Assembly (NCBI GenBank): GCA_016219965.1
Contig: JACRJM010000004.1
Location: 1-64,000 of the forward strand
Source: Candidatus Schekmanbacteria bacterium
GTDB taxonomy: Bacteria; Schekmanbacteria; GWA2-38-11; J061
Direction: 5' to 3'
Length of the DNA stretch: 64,000 nt
The position numbers were made by a program, and so were the translations under genes. Shown piece after piece: positions 17,755 to 26,649 of this stretch. How positions within the stretch are numbered: position 1 is the first letter of the stretch; each line of letters starts with the position of its first letter. The notes beneath the pieces were generated by a model. It made no database searches. It saw nothing but the letters and a program-made list of their open reading frames with translations, and was not told the origin of the DNA.

Positions 17755-20700
17755 GTGAAATACAGATTGTTATTCTTCCTCTGCTTATTTGCTTTTATTC
17801 CTTTACGGCTCTATGCTGAAGATTCTCCTCCGCAGGGTCTTTCAGCAGTGCTTGTTCCCGATTATGACCTTTATGGCAATGCGCAAAAAAGGCTCATGGT
17901 TTCATGGACGCCCTATGATGACATAAGTATCAGCTGCTGTGACTACAATATAAAAGCGCTTGCGGGTTATGAGATAACACTTGGTGTTCAAAGAGCATGC
18001 ATGCACGATGGAATGAGTACCCATTTTGAAATTGGAATGGATAATTCCTACTCCACATTGCTTTGGGCAGATACTAATTCGGTGCAGGTTTATGTTTATG
18101 CGCGTTTAAGATTTGGTTGTTTTAGATGCGGTACCGAAGGAGATCGCCTTACTCCCGCTGCCACATTTTTTATAACGCCGACAGAACTTTGTAATACTCC
18201 AATCTCTGTGCCTCCTGCTGAACAAGATGTGTGTCAGACGCAGAAGTTAAGCGTTGGTGAGCCGGTAAGTGTTTTAAACGGCGAGATGACAAATGAAGAA
18301 ATTGATTTCAAAGTCAGTGGTATCAATATGGATCTAGAATTCAAACGTTCCTATTCAAACAGGCTTCAGATCCCAGCTTCTTCTTCAGGTGTATCAACGC
18401 CTGTCAGCAAATCCAATGGTTCTATCGTGTTTAGCGAACTTTCTGAAATGGGCTATGACGGGGTTTCGTCAGCGTCTCCTTCAAGGACTTTAACGCTTGA
18501 GAGGGATGGGATTCCTATGGGGTATGGCTGGACCCACAATTTCAATGTGCACATTGATTTTCTTCAGTCTGGTAATGCCATAAGATTTTTTGATGAAAAG
18601 GGAAGAAGCTCTTATTTCTATAAAAAAGATGGAGTCTATCTTCCTTCGCTCGAGCCATCTGCATATGAATTTACCGACAATGGCAACGATACATATACGC
18701 TTATTTATCCGGGCGGCAAAACGCTCTTATTCGGCAGCGACGGAAGACTTCTTTCAGTTACTCATCCTGCCGGCAACAGCATCGAGCTTTCATATAATTC
18801 CAGCGGACAGCTTACAGAGCTATACGATACCATAGGAAATGCATTTACTATCAGTTATGACTCTTCCGGGCGGATGACTGCCGTCTATGGTCCGCAAACT
18901 GCAAAAAACCTGACAGGCAAACTTGCTGAATATCAGTATGCAAGCTATGGGCGTCTTCAGAAGGTAATTTATCCTGACGGCTCGTCAACTACGTATGAAT
19001 ACGGAGATGCAAATGATAATGTCAATATTACGAAGATAACCGGGCGTGATGGAAGAGTTCATACATATATTTACGATTCGCAGGACAGGGTTTCGAGCTT
19101 TTCTGAAGATAACGGGCAATCCAATTCGACACTCACATATAATCCGAATAGCTGGTACACGACTCTAACTAATACGCGCGGCTATTCTACAAACTTTTAT
19201 TATGATGTAAAAAACCGTTCCGGATTTCTAAAAAACTCAACAGGCGGTTCAACATGCTCAACCTGTACTTCCCCATATTATTCTTACACCAATGACAGCA
19301 TGGGGAGGACAACAGCGGTAACAGATTATTACGGGAATATAACTCTTTACGAGCTTTTTGATTCTGAAGGGAAGCCGGAAAGAATAATATACGGCAGCGG
19401 TACGATAGACGAAGTTGTGATGACCTACACTTATCATCCGTCACTTGATATCCCTGTGTCATTGACGACGCCAAGTGTGTTCGGCAGCAGCAGCGGTGAC
19501 AGAGAAATCGTTGTTGATTATGATAATGATGGAGATGGAACACCTAATGAAAGCCCAGAAGCTTTGCCGCAAAAGCTTATTCAGAAAGGTTATACAAAGG
19601 ATGCCTCCCGGCAGATCATCCCCTATAACTATGTATCAACTTTTTCTTATGATGAATATTCAAGACTTATTTCCGCCGATGGCCCGCGGGGAGATGTATC
19701 TGATACAGCATATTTTGAATATTATTCATTTGATATCTCAAATGGCATGAATCGCGGCAGGCTTAAAAAGATCACCGATACTGCCGGCAATGTCTATGTT
19801 TATGACTTGTACGATATTTACGGAAATCCGGGGAAGATCACTTATCCGGCCGGTGCTGTTTATGAACTTGATTATGATTTGAGCGGCAACCTCATTGAGA
19901 TTAAGAATGGTGAGTCAGTTCGTAGCTATGAATATTATCAGGGAGGGAAGGTGCATTACGAGATCCTGCCTGAAGGGAATATCGTCGAGTACATTTACAA
20001 TGAGCTTGGGGATGTGAGCAAGGTGAAGCTGAGGCGAGGACCAGGAAAGACATCATCTGTGATTGAAACATCGCTCTATGAATATGACCGCGAAAGAAAC
20101 CTCACTGCCTATGAAGTTAAAGAAGGAGATGAAAACGGTGTACGCGCGCTCAGGGAAGAGTATGTGTATGCAGCCTGGAATAAATTGAAGACTATTTATC
20201 CTGAAGCGGGAAATAATAGCATAAGTTATGGAATTGGTCAGCACCTCAAGTTTGAAGGAGCAAGAGAGCCTGTCACTCCTGTAGGCACACCCGGATGGTT
20301 TTATTATTATGACCATATGCTACGCCTGATAAAGGTTGCCGAGTTTCCAAATTCTCTGAATCTTATTACGCAATACACATACGACAACTTCGGAAGCATT
20401 AAGTCCATGACAGACTCAGCAGGAAATACCACCAATTTTGAGTACGATGACATGGGAAGGCTTCTTTACGTTAATTCAGAGGAAAGAGGTGAAAGCATTT
20501 TCTCTTATGATGAGATGTCAGAGCCTGCGACAATTATAGATGGAAATGGCAGGACAAAGCAGATTTCATATGACTCCGAAGGAAGAGTGACAGGCATTGC
20601 ATATGAGAACGGTGATGATATAAGCCTTATTTATGATGAAGCGGAATCAAGCTATGGCAAAGGAAGGCTCACTTCAGTTGATGATGGAAAATCGGTCATA

Positions 20701-22869
20701 CGCTATAACTATGATGAAACTGGTAATGTAACAAGCGAAGTCAAAAGCATGGATGGTAAAAATTATAATATGACTTATGCGTATGATAAAAACGGAAGGG
20801 TGGCTAAGAATATCTATCCTTCGGGCTTGGAAGTTTCCTATGAGTATCCGTGGGGCGGTGATTATCCTGACAGGATAAAAATAAAAAAAGAAAATGGCTC
20901 TGTTGCCGAGGTTGATTTCGAACGGGGTGCATTTGGAAGCGAAAAGGTAATTACATATTCAAATGGCGTGAGAGAAAACATTGCTTATGATTCTCAGTTC
21001 CGCGTCACAGGGATCACAGCCGGCAAAGGCTCAGGCAGTAGTTTCCTTGAACTTGATATTTCGCGAGACTGGAACGGGAATATCCTTGAGATAGCAGATG
21101 GAATTGATTCATCGGATGGCTATTCATATTTGTACGATTCTTTTAATCGTCTAATATCTGCCTCAGGTCCATTTGGTGAAATGAGCTTTGCATATGACAA
21201 TGTGGGAAACAGAGTCACTTCAATTCTTAATGGAGGAGAAAAAAATTATACCTATTCTGGGAACCGCCTTATGGGCGTTTCCGGCGACACGTCGGGAACT
21301 TTTTCTTATAACGATGCAGGAATGCTTGTATCTGACGGAGAGCACATTTATAATTATGATAAAAATAGCATGCTGGAGTCGGTTGTTAAGAACGGTGATA
21401 AGGCAGGGCAATACAGATATGATTATATGGGGATGCGTGACAGAAAAATAAAGCATGGCAATTGGCAAAACTATTTTTATGATCTTGACGGCAGACTGAT
21501 CAGTATAACTGACAGGAACGGGAATCAGGTCTCTGATTTTGTTTATGCAGGGGAAAGAAGGATTGCCGCTGTAATGCCTGATGCTGACACAGCGCCTCAA
21601 AGTTACAGGGGAAAGGGAATTAAGAAAAAAACAGGGATTAAGGTTATTGGAAAATACACTGTTACAGTTGATGTTGGCGGAGGAAATCCAAAGCTGAAGA
21701 TAAAGAAGCGTATAAAAAAGAGAAAAGGGAAGAGCTTTAAGTCAAAGGTTGAATCTGATGTTGATGTATATGGTTCTGCATCATGGGACAGCATAAAAAA
21801 GATAGTGTCTGCAAATGTTACCTTGAAGAATAAAGACAGCGCAAAGACCTTATATGATGTAGATGCCAGACTCACTTATACCAGCGTTGCTTCCGTGAAA
21901 GTTAGAAATCGGGATGGCACGACTTCAGATGATAAACCTTACTGGTATTATGGGAAGATAGCGGCAGGTGATGAAAACATCGTTCATTGGGAGTTCTCAG
22001 ATCCTGATATCGTGTCTTTTACTTTCAGCGTCACTGTGATGGGTTCGTACAATCCAGACGGACAGAAGATTTACTATTACCACAACGACCATCTTGGCAG
22101 ACCTGTAATCATGACAGATGAGGATGGCAGCGTTGCATGGAAGGGAAACTATTATCCATTCGGGAAACTTTATCAATCTGAAGGCACGATAAAGAATAAC
22201 TTCCGTTTTCCGGGACAATGGGAAGATGAAGAGAGCGGTTTGTTCTATAACGGCGCCCGCTATTACGACCCATCAACAGGCCGCTACATAAGCCCCGATC
22301 CAGTCCTCGGCGACCAATACCTCCCGCAAACCCTGAACCCCTATGTGTATGTGACGAACAATCCGTTGGCTCTGACCGACCCGGAGGGGATTTGGCCGGA
22401 GGATATTCATAACAAAATAATTGGTCGTGGATTAAGTGATATACTGCTCCCAAATGAAATTAAAACTCTTGAGAAGGCAAGCAAAGATATAGATAATCCT
22501 TTAAATCAAGGTAAGGATTCATCTTATCAGCATGCAATGTGTTCACCCTGTCAAACGCCGCAGGAAGCTGAAAGATTATGGAACTTATTTATAGAGCAAC
22601 AACTTCAAAATGCCATTAATGCACCTAACAGAAAAGAAGCAATTTATGAACTTGGTAAGGGCATGCATGCCTTGATGGATAGCACATCACCAACTCATAA
22701 GGGTTTTCAGGTGTGGGGCGGGATGTGGCCGCCATCAATATGGCGTGAGGATTTAAAGCACACTAGAGGAGAAAGAAATATCTCCTATAATGAATTGCAA
22801 CAAACATCAAGAATAGTAAGAGACTACTACTTAAAATACCAACAGATGAAAATGAGGTGTAGCAGATGA
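17755..22869 (+). CDS. RHS/YD-repeat protein with signal peptide and variable C-terminal toxin-like tip
   Basis: About 1704 residues. A signal peptide (residues 1-22, ...LRLYAE) is followed by an N-terminal cysteine-rich region, a long run of YD repeats (such as YEYGDANDNV, YDFDGRL-like units) and the RHS core ending in YYHNDHLGRP, FYNGARYYDPSTGRYISPDP and NPLALTDPEG near residue 1545. The last ~159 residues form the tip, with sharply more AT-rich codons. The tip holds DIHNKII, SSYQHAM and GMHALMDSTSPTHKGFQ, a His/Asp pattern reminiscent of the zinc phospholipase C/P1 nuclease fold. GTG 17755 has GGGAG at 7 nt; a TTG just before is less likely. The next gene overlaps by 4 bp. Confidence 0.9.
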   Translation: MKYRLLFFLCLFAFIPLRLYAEDSPPQGLSAVLVPDYDLYGNAQKRLMVSWTPYDDISISCCDYNIKALAGYEITLGVQRACMHDGMSTHFEIGMDNSYSTLLWADTNSVQVYVYARLRFGCFRCGTEGDRLTPAATFFITPTELCNTPISVPPAEQDVCQTQKLSVGEPVSVLNGEMTNEEIDFKVSGINMDLEFKRSYSNRLQIPASSSGVSTPVSKSNGSIVFSELSEMGYDGVSSASPSRTLTLERDGIPMGYGWTHNFNVHIDFLQSGNAIRFFDEKGRSSYFYKKDGVYLPSLEPSAYEFTDNGNDTYTLIYPGGKTLLFGSDGRLLSVTHPAGNSIELSYNSSGQLTELYDTIGNAFTISYDSSGRMTAVYGPQTAKNLTGKLAEYQYASYGRLQKVIYPDGSSTTYEYGDANDNVNITKITGRDGRVHTYIYDSQDRVSSFSEDNGQSNSTLTYNPNSWYTTLTNTRGYSTNFYYDVKNRSGFLKNSTGGSTCSTCTSPYYSYTNDSMGRTTAVTDYYGNITLYELFDSEGKPERIIYGSGTIDEVVMTYTYHPSLDIPVSLTTPSVFGSSSGDREIVVDYDNDGDGTPNESPEALPQKLIQKGYTKDASRQIIPYNYVSTFSYDEYSRLISADGPRGDVSDTAYFEYYSFDISNGMNRGRLKKITDTAGNVYVYDLYDIYGNPGKITYPAGAVYELDYDLSGNLIEIKNGESVRSYEYYQGGKVHYEILPEGNIVEYIYNELGDVSKVKLRRGPGKTSSVIETSLYEYDRERNLTAYEVKEGDENGVRALREEYVYAAWNKLKTIYPEAGNNSISYGIGQHLKFEGAREPVTPVGTPGWFYYYDHMLRLIKVAEFPNSLNLITQYTYDNFGSIKSMTDSAGNTTNFEYDDMGRLLYVNSEERGESIFSYDEMSEPATIIDGNGRTKQISYDSEGRVTGIAYENGDDISLIYDEAESSYGKGRLTSVDDGKSVIRYNYDETGNVTSEVKSMDGKNYNMTYAYDKNGRVAKNIYPSGLEVSYEYPWGGDYPDRIKIKKENGSVAEVDFERGAFGSEKVITYSNGVRENIAYDSQFRVTGITAGKGSGSSFLELDISRDWNGNILEIADGIDSSDGYSYLYDSFNRLISASGPFGEMSFAYDNVGNRVTSILNGGEKNYTYSGNRLMGVSGDTSGTFSYNDAGMLVSDGEHIYNYDKNSMLESVVKNGDKAGQYRYDYMGMRDRKIKHGNWQNYFYDLDGRLISITDRNGNQVSDFVYAGERRIAAVMPDADTAPQSYRGKGIKKKTGIKVIGKYTVTVDVGGGNPKLKIKKRIKKRKGKSFKSKVESDVDVYGSASWDSIKKIVSANVTLKNKDSAKTLYDVDARLTYTSVASVKVRNRDGTTSDDKPYWYYGKIAAGDENIVHWEFSDPDIVSFTFSVTVMGSYNPDGQKIYYYHNDHLGRPVIMTDEDGSVAWKGNYYPFGKLYQSEGTIKNNFRFPGQWEDEESGLFYNGARYYDPSTGRYISPDPVLGDQYLPQTLNPYVYVTNNPLALTDPEGIWPEDIHNKIIGRGLSDILLPNEIKTLEKASKDIDNPLNQGKDSSYQHAMCSPCQTPQEAERLWNLFIEQQLQNAINAPNRKEAIYELGKGMHALMDSTSPTHKGFQVWGGMWPPSIWREDLKHTRGERNISYNELQQTSRIVRDYYLKYQQMKMRCSR

Positions 22870-23921
22870 AGTTACAAAATATTTTTTTTGTAATCATCAT
22901 TATTTTAGTTGGCACTTTGCCATTGTGTTTTGTTGCAAACTCAAATGAGTTTGATACTGCAGTATCTGTTTTGTTTTCTTCATACAAAATTGGCTTTGCA
23001 GTTGATGCTGACAATAAAATATGGAAAACTGATGATGCGGGGAAAACATGGCATGTTGTTTATAATCCCATAGGGAATGATTTAGATATAGTTATTAATA
23101 ATTTTTATATTGGTAATCAAGGTAGAATTTATGCAATAGGAACCGGAATTTTAAAAACTGATGATGGTGGAAAAACATGGGAAAAAATTGGAATCCAAAA
23201 ACAAATTAATTTAAAGAACTTATTTTCTATAGGTATAATTAATTTGAATTCTATGGAACTCGTATATGCTTCAGTCTCAAACAATATATATGTATCTTCT
23301 AATAATGGGGATACATGGAACTCTATAAGATGGCAAAAAAATAATGAAAATGTGTCTATCCTATATGGGGGAAATTCCTATTTGGTGGCAGGCACAGATA
23401 AGGGTTTTATTTATAAGAGTTTAGATAAAGGAATTACATGGAAGAAGGTTGGGATGAATATATCAGAAGGTCAGATTGTGAATGGGAAGAAAATAGTTAA
23501 TGCGCCTCCTGATTGTTGGGTTATTCATACTTTAAAAATATTTCCGTCAGGTGTCGGTTATACAATAAATTATGTTGGCGGTGTGTCAAAGACTGAAGAT
23601 AATGGCTTAACTTGGAAGATTGTCAGACATCCAAATCCTAAAGATGAAACACTTCATAGGTCAGCTTTAATTTCAGATCAAAATAGAATTTTTATCCCAG
23701 GTGAAGGTGGGGATCTTCTTTATACTCATGATGGCGGGAAGAGTTGGCAAAAGGCGGTAATTACAAACCTTGATGGTAGCAAATCTGAGAAAGACTTCTG
23801 GTCTGTTTCAATGGTTGATGTAAATATTGGCTGGCTTATTAGTTTTGATGGATTGCTTTATAAAACAGTTGATGGTGGAAAAACGTGGAAGCAGCAGGAA
23901 TATAAAGTTATCAAGAAATAG
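22866..23921 (+). CDS. Exported BNR/YCF48-like beta-propeller, coupled to the RHS gene
   Basis: A 351-residue protein with an N-terminal signal or anchor (MKLQNIFFVIIIILVGTLPL). At least five Asp-box/BNR motifs of the form S/T-x-D-x-G-x-T-W are present (TDDAGKTWHV, TDDGGKTWEK, SNNGDTWNS, LDKGITWKK, VDGGKTWKQ). This predicts a beta-propeller like YCF48 or sialidase-type folds, without a visible catalytic set. Its ATG overlaps the RHS stop (ATGA), so it is translated with the toxin-like tip, and it shares the tip's AT-rich composition. By position it could be an immunity or accessory protein. This is inference only. Confidence 0.78.
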   Translation: MKLQNIFFVIIIILVGTLPLCFVANSNEFDTAVSVLFSSYKIGFAVDADNKIWKTDDAGKTWHVVYNPIGNDLDIVINNFYIGNQGRIYAIGTGILKTDDGGKTWEKIGIQKQINLKNLFSIGIINLNSMELVYASVSNNIYVSSNNGDTWNSIRWQKNNENVSILYGGNSYLVAGTDKGFIYKSLDKGITWKKVGMNISEGQIVNGKKIVNAPPDCWVIHTLKIFPSGVGYTINYVGGVSKTEDNGLTWKIVRHPNPKDETLHRSALISDQNRIFIPGEGGDLLYTHDGGKSWQKAVITNLDGSKSEKDFWSVSMVDVNIGWLISFDGLLYKTVDGGKTWKQQEYKVIKK

Positions 23922-23929
23922 TAGATAGT

Positions 23930-24184
23930 TTAACTGTAACGAACTTTATAGTCATTTAAGAAAAAATATTCCTTCTGTTCATGTGATAATTCTAGCCCTA
24001 TTACTTCATTAAAGTCAGTTTTCAATAAATATTCTTCTTCTGTTATCATTTTTTCAAAAGCTTCTTTAATGGTTGCTCCTGTTCCAAAACCAATTACTTG
24101 ACAGTTTTCCATGTCAGGTTCTTGAGCTTCAGAATTTGGCTGAAAAGTAATCCCTTCATTTGTAATGAATATAAATGATTTCAT
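23930..24184 (-). CDS. Small conserved-looking protein, third gene of HNH cassette
   Basis: An 84-residue acidic protein beginning MKSFIFITNEGITFQPNSE, with FGTGATIKEAFEKMI and EYLLKTDFNEVIG. The pattern resembles small hypothetical proteins of about this size found next to nucleases, but I cannot name a family. Its start overlaps the stop of the 24181-24372 gene by 4 bp, so the three genes are translated as one unit. It converges with the BNR gene 8 bp away. Confidence 0.7.
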   Translation of the reverse strand: MKSFIFITNEGITFQPNSEAQEPDMENCQVIGFGTGATIKEAFEKMITEEEYLLKTDFNEVIGLELSHEQKEYFFLNDYKVRYS

Positions 24185-24372
24185 ATATTTTCGAAGTAAT
24201 TTTCTTCAATAATACCTGTGCCAATCAATTGTGTACAGCTTTCAGGTGATTTCAAGAATAAATCTCTCAGTATAGTTTTCAAAAGCTCAGCATCTTCTGG
24301 AAATTCACTCTTCCCGCTCCATTCATCAGATATTCTTTCAGCAATAGCGTCTGTCCACTTTGAATCTATCAT
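24181..24372 (-). CDS. Small acidic protein, second gene of HNH cassette
   Basis: A 63-residue protein (MIDSKWTDAIAERISDEWSG...), acidic and predicted helical, with no membrane segment or known motif. It overlaps the HNH gene upstream and the 84-residue gene downstream by 4 bp each (ATGA), strong evidence that it is really translated. An inhibitor or partner of the nuclease would fit, but that is a guess from context. Confidence 0.65.
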   Translation of the reverse strand: MIDSKWTDAIAERISDEWSGKSEFPEDAELLKTILRDLFLKSPESCTQLIGTGIIEENYFENI

Positions 24373-24962
24373 AGTCTCGATTCTACCTCCCTTAACAAGA
24401 ACTTTTCAATATCAATTCGTGTTTTTGTATCGCTATAATGTGCCATCCGATGATGATGTGCGCATAATACAGACAAATTCCACAATCCATCTTCACCGCC
24501 TTTATATAAAGGTATAATGTGATGGACCTCAATATAGCGAGTGCCATCTTCCCTCAAGAATGTGTTACTGCAATTGTAATAGAGACATAAATCTCCAAAA
24601 TTCTTTTTGGCTTGTTTAGCCCACGACACATTTCTTACATATGTCTCAACAAGATATTCTCTTTTTTCAGGTTCCTCTTTAGTCAAATCAATAGTCTTTG
24701 TTTCATCTCTTTCTGCTTCAAGTAAATCTATACCTCTTAAAGTGTAATGACCGGAATTATCCAAAAAGCTAATTAATTTCTCGTCGCGAAGATATTGAAG
24801 CTGCTGTCTTATTTTGGCTTCCACATGCTTATTCTCAGGGCGAAATTGTCTGAAAATATCTAATCTTTCTTTTAAAATATCTTGGAGAGAGAATGTTCTA
24901 GACCCTTGCTTGTTGCAATGCTCTATCACTTGTTTATAGACAAAATCTTTCCATTTCATCAT
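24369..24962 (-). CDS. HNH endonuclease with N-terminal winged-helix-like region
   Basis: A 197-residue protein. Residues 1-75 (RTFSLQDILKERLDIF, VEAKIRQQLQYLRDEKLISFL, HYTLRGI) look like a winged helix-turn-helix of the kind found on restriction enzymes. The C-terminal half is an HNH nuclease with YIEVHHIIPLYKGGEDGLWNLSVLC and HHHRMAH. The McrA-type zinc cysteines are degenerate (CLYYNCSNTF, one C-x4-C). The first ATG has GGAG at 8 nt. It is first in a three-gene overlapping cassette, AT-rich like its surroundings and unlike the flanking housekeeping genes. A restriction or anti-phage role is likely by family, and no methylase is present. Confidence 0.85.
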   Translation of the reverse strand: MMKWKDFVYKQVIEHCNKQGSRTFSLQDILKERLDIFRQFRPENKHVEAKIRQQLQYLRDEKLISFLDNSGHYTLRGIDLLEAERDETKTIDLTKEEPEKREYLVETYVRNVSWAKQAKKNFGDLCLYYNCSNTFLREDGTRYIEVHHIIPLYKGGEDGLWNLSVLCAHHHRMAHYSDTKTRIDIEKFLLREVESRL

Positions 24963-25326
24963 TCTGTATCTCCAGCCAATTGCTGCATGACATTCCTATT
25001 CATCATCGTAAAAATACATCTTACACAGATTTAGCATAACTATCAATTAAAACTGACTTATAGTAAATCCCCTGTCAATTGTATAAAAAATGGAGAGTAA
25101 TCAAATATAATGTTTAACAATGGGCTTATAGGTATTGTAAAAAAATTTACGATATACGTTTAGGAAACGTAAATCGTAAAAAATAATACAATAGTAAAAA
25201 TGCCTGCATTCTAAGAGAACACATAAGCTTCCCCCTCCCATTCCTATTGACCTTTAGAAACTGTTCTCTTAAACTCCAATAAAATTTGTTATTTCTTCAT
25301 AATGTGGAACGGAGAATAGTGCCAAT
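24963..25326. other. AT-rich intergenic region between HNH cassette and rmuC
   Basis: About 360 bp without a credible ORF, between divergently transcribed genes. Apart from the hairpin at 25146-25180 it shows only AT-rich sequence. It must contain the promoters for the HNH cassette (minus) and rmuC (plus), but no convincing -35/-10 pair could be picked. Confidence 0.6.
25146..25180 (-). terminator. 35-bp near-perfect palindrome, terminator-like on the minus strand
   Basis: TTTACGATATACGTTT and AAACGTAAATCGTAAA pair over 16 positions with one mismatch around the 3-nt loop AGG. Read on the minus strand the hairpin is followed by TTTTTTTACAA, the layout of an intrinsic terminator, about 180 bp ahead of the HNH start. 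No minus-strand gene lies upstream of it, so it could be a leader attenuator or a protein-binding palindrome. Confidence 0.55.
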
Positions 25327-26628
25327 ATGATTCAAACCCTCCTGCTGGTCGTTATAATTATCCTGCTCTTTATCAATTTATATTTCGCCTATCAGGCAGG
25401 CAGAAAGAAAGATGAAAAAAAGTTTGTGGCAATCGAGACCTCGATTGACGCGATAGACAAAAGCCTTTCCAAATTTGAAAACTCCGTAAAAGATGAGTTT
25501 GCCAGAAACCGCGAGGAGACCGGAAAAAATTCAAAAGACCTGCGTGAGGAAGTGGGCGGCTCATTCAAGTCTTTGAGCGATTCCATGCTGAACAGGCTTG
25601 ATGTGCTAACAAAAAGCAACGACGATAAACTCGGCAAAATGACAGACACAATAGAGGTGAAACTAAAATCTATTCAGGATGACAATAACGAAAAACTTGA
25701 GAAGATGCGCCAGACCGTTGATGAGAAACTCCACAAGACACTTGAGGAAAGACTTGGGGAATCGTTCAAGCTCGTAAGCGAAAGGCTTGAGCTTGTCCAT
25801 AAAGGACTAGGTGAGATGCAGACATTGGCGGCAGGTGTCGGGGATTTAAAGAAAGTCCTCTCCAATGTAAAGACAAGAGGAACGCTCGGCGAATACCAGC
25901 TTGAGAATATCCTTGAACAGCTTTTAACAGCAGACCAGTATGCAAAAAATGTGGCAACAATAAAGGGGAGCAGTGAGAGGGTGGAGTTTGCCATCAAGCT
26001 TCCCGGCAGGGATAAGATTGAAGATATTGTATGGCTTCCTGTTGATTCCAAATTCCCGCTTGAAAAATATCATATGCTCCTCGACGCCTATGAAAGCGGC
26101 AGCATCGACATGATTGAGCAGACAAACAAGGAGCTTGAAAAAGCGATAAGGATTTCAGCGAAAGATATAAGGGACAAGTATCTGAGCCCTCCTGATACAA
26201 CGGATTTTGCGATAATGTTCCTCCCTGTAGAAGGATTGTACGCTGAGGTTGTAAGACGCACAGATCTTTTTGACACATTGCAAAGGGAATATAAGGTGAC
26301 AATAACAGGTCCTACAACACTCGCGGCATTCCTTAACAGCCTGCGGATGGGATTCAGGACGCTTGCTATTGAAAGCCGTTCAAGCGAGGTATGGAGCCTG
26401 CTTGGCGCTGTCAAAACCGAGTTCGGAAAATTCGGCGATATGCTGGACGGTGTCAGGAAAAACCTTGAAACGGCAGCAAACAAAATAAGCGATGCAAGCA
26501 GGAAATCTCGCACCATAGAACGTAAACTTCGCGATGTGCAGGAACTTCCGGCAGGAGAGTCTGCAAAATTCCTCGGGGCAGGAGATGAGAGTGATTTAAC
26601 AGATAATGAAGAATCTGAAAATCTATAA
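25327..26628 (+). CDS. rmuC: DNA recombination protein RmuC
   Basis: RmuC-family protein, thought to limit DNA inversions and related to nuclease folds. An N-terminal membrane anchor (MIQTLLLVVIIILLFINLYFAY) is followed by a long coiled coil of about residues 25-165. The RmuC domain contains VLSNVKTRGTLGEYQLENIL, LPVDSKFPLEKY, FLPVEGLYAEV and TLAAFLNSLRMGF. Length 433 is typical. The ATG is preceded only by a weak site. A HemF-like gene follows 21 bp later and may be co-transcribed. Confidence 0.95.
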   Translation: MIQTLLLVVIIILLFINLYFAYQAGRKKDEKKFVAIETSIDAIDKSLSKFENSVKDEFARNREETGKNSKDLREEVGGSFKSLSDSMLNRLDVLTKSNDDKLGKMTDTIEVKLKSIQDDNNEKLEKMRQTVDEKLHKTLEERLGESFKLVSERLELVHKGLGEMQTLAAGVGDLKKVLSNVKTRGTLGEYQLENILEQLLTADQYAKNVATIKGSSERVEFAIKLPGRDKIEDIVWLPVDSKFPLEKYHMLLDAYESGSIDMIEQTNKELEKAIRISAKDIRDKYLSPPDTTDFAIMFLPVEGLYAEVVRRTDLFDTLQREYKVTITGPTTLAAFLNSLRMGFRTLAIESRSSEVWSLLGAVKTEFGKFGDMLDGVRKNLETAANKISDASRKSRTIERKLRDVQELPAGESAKFLGAGDESDLTDNEESENL

Positions 26629-26649
26629 TTAGATAGCGGAGGTGCCATT

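Noticed and set aside
24369-24962. Complete restriction-modification system at the HNH cassette
   Set aside because: No methyltransferase motif is present in the two small partners or the flanking genes, so only a nuclease-plus-small-proteins cassette can be supported.
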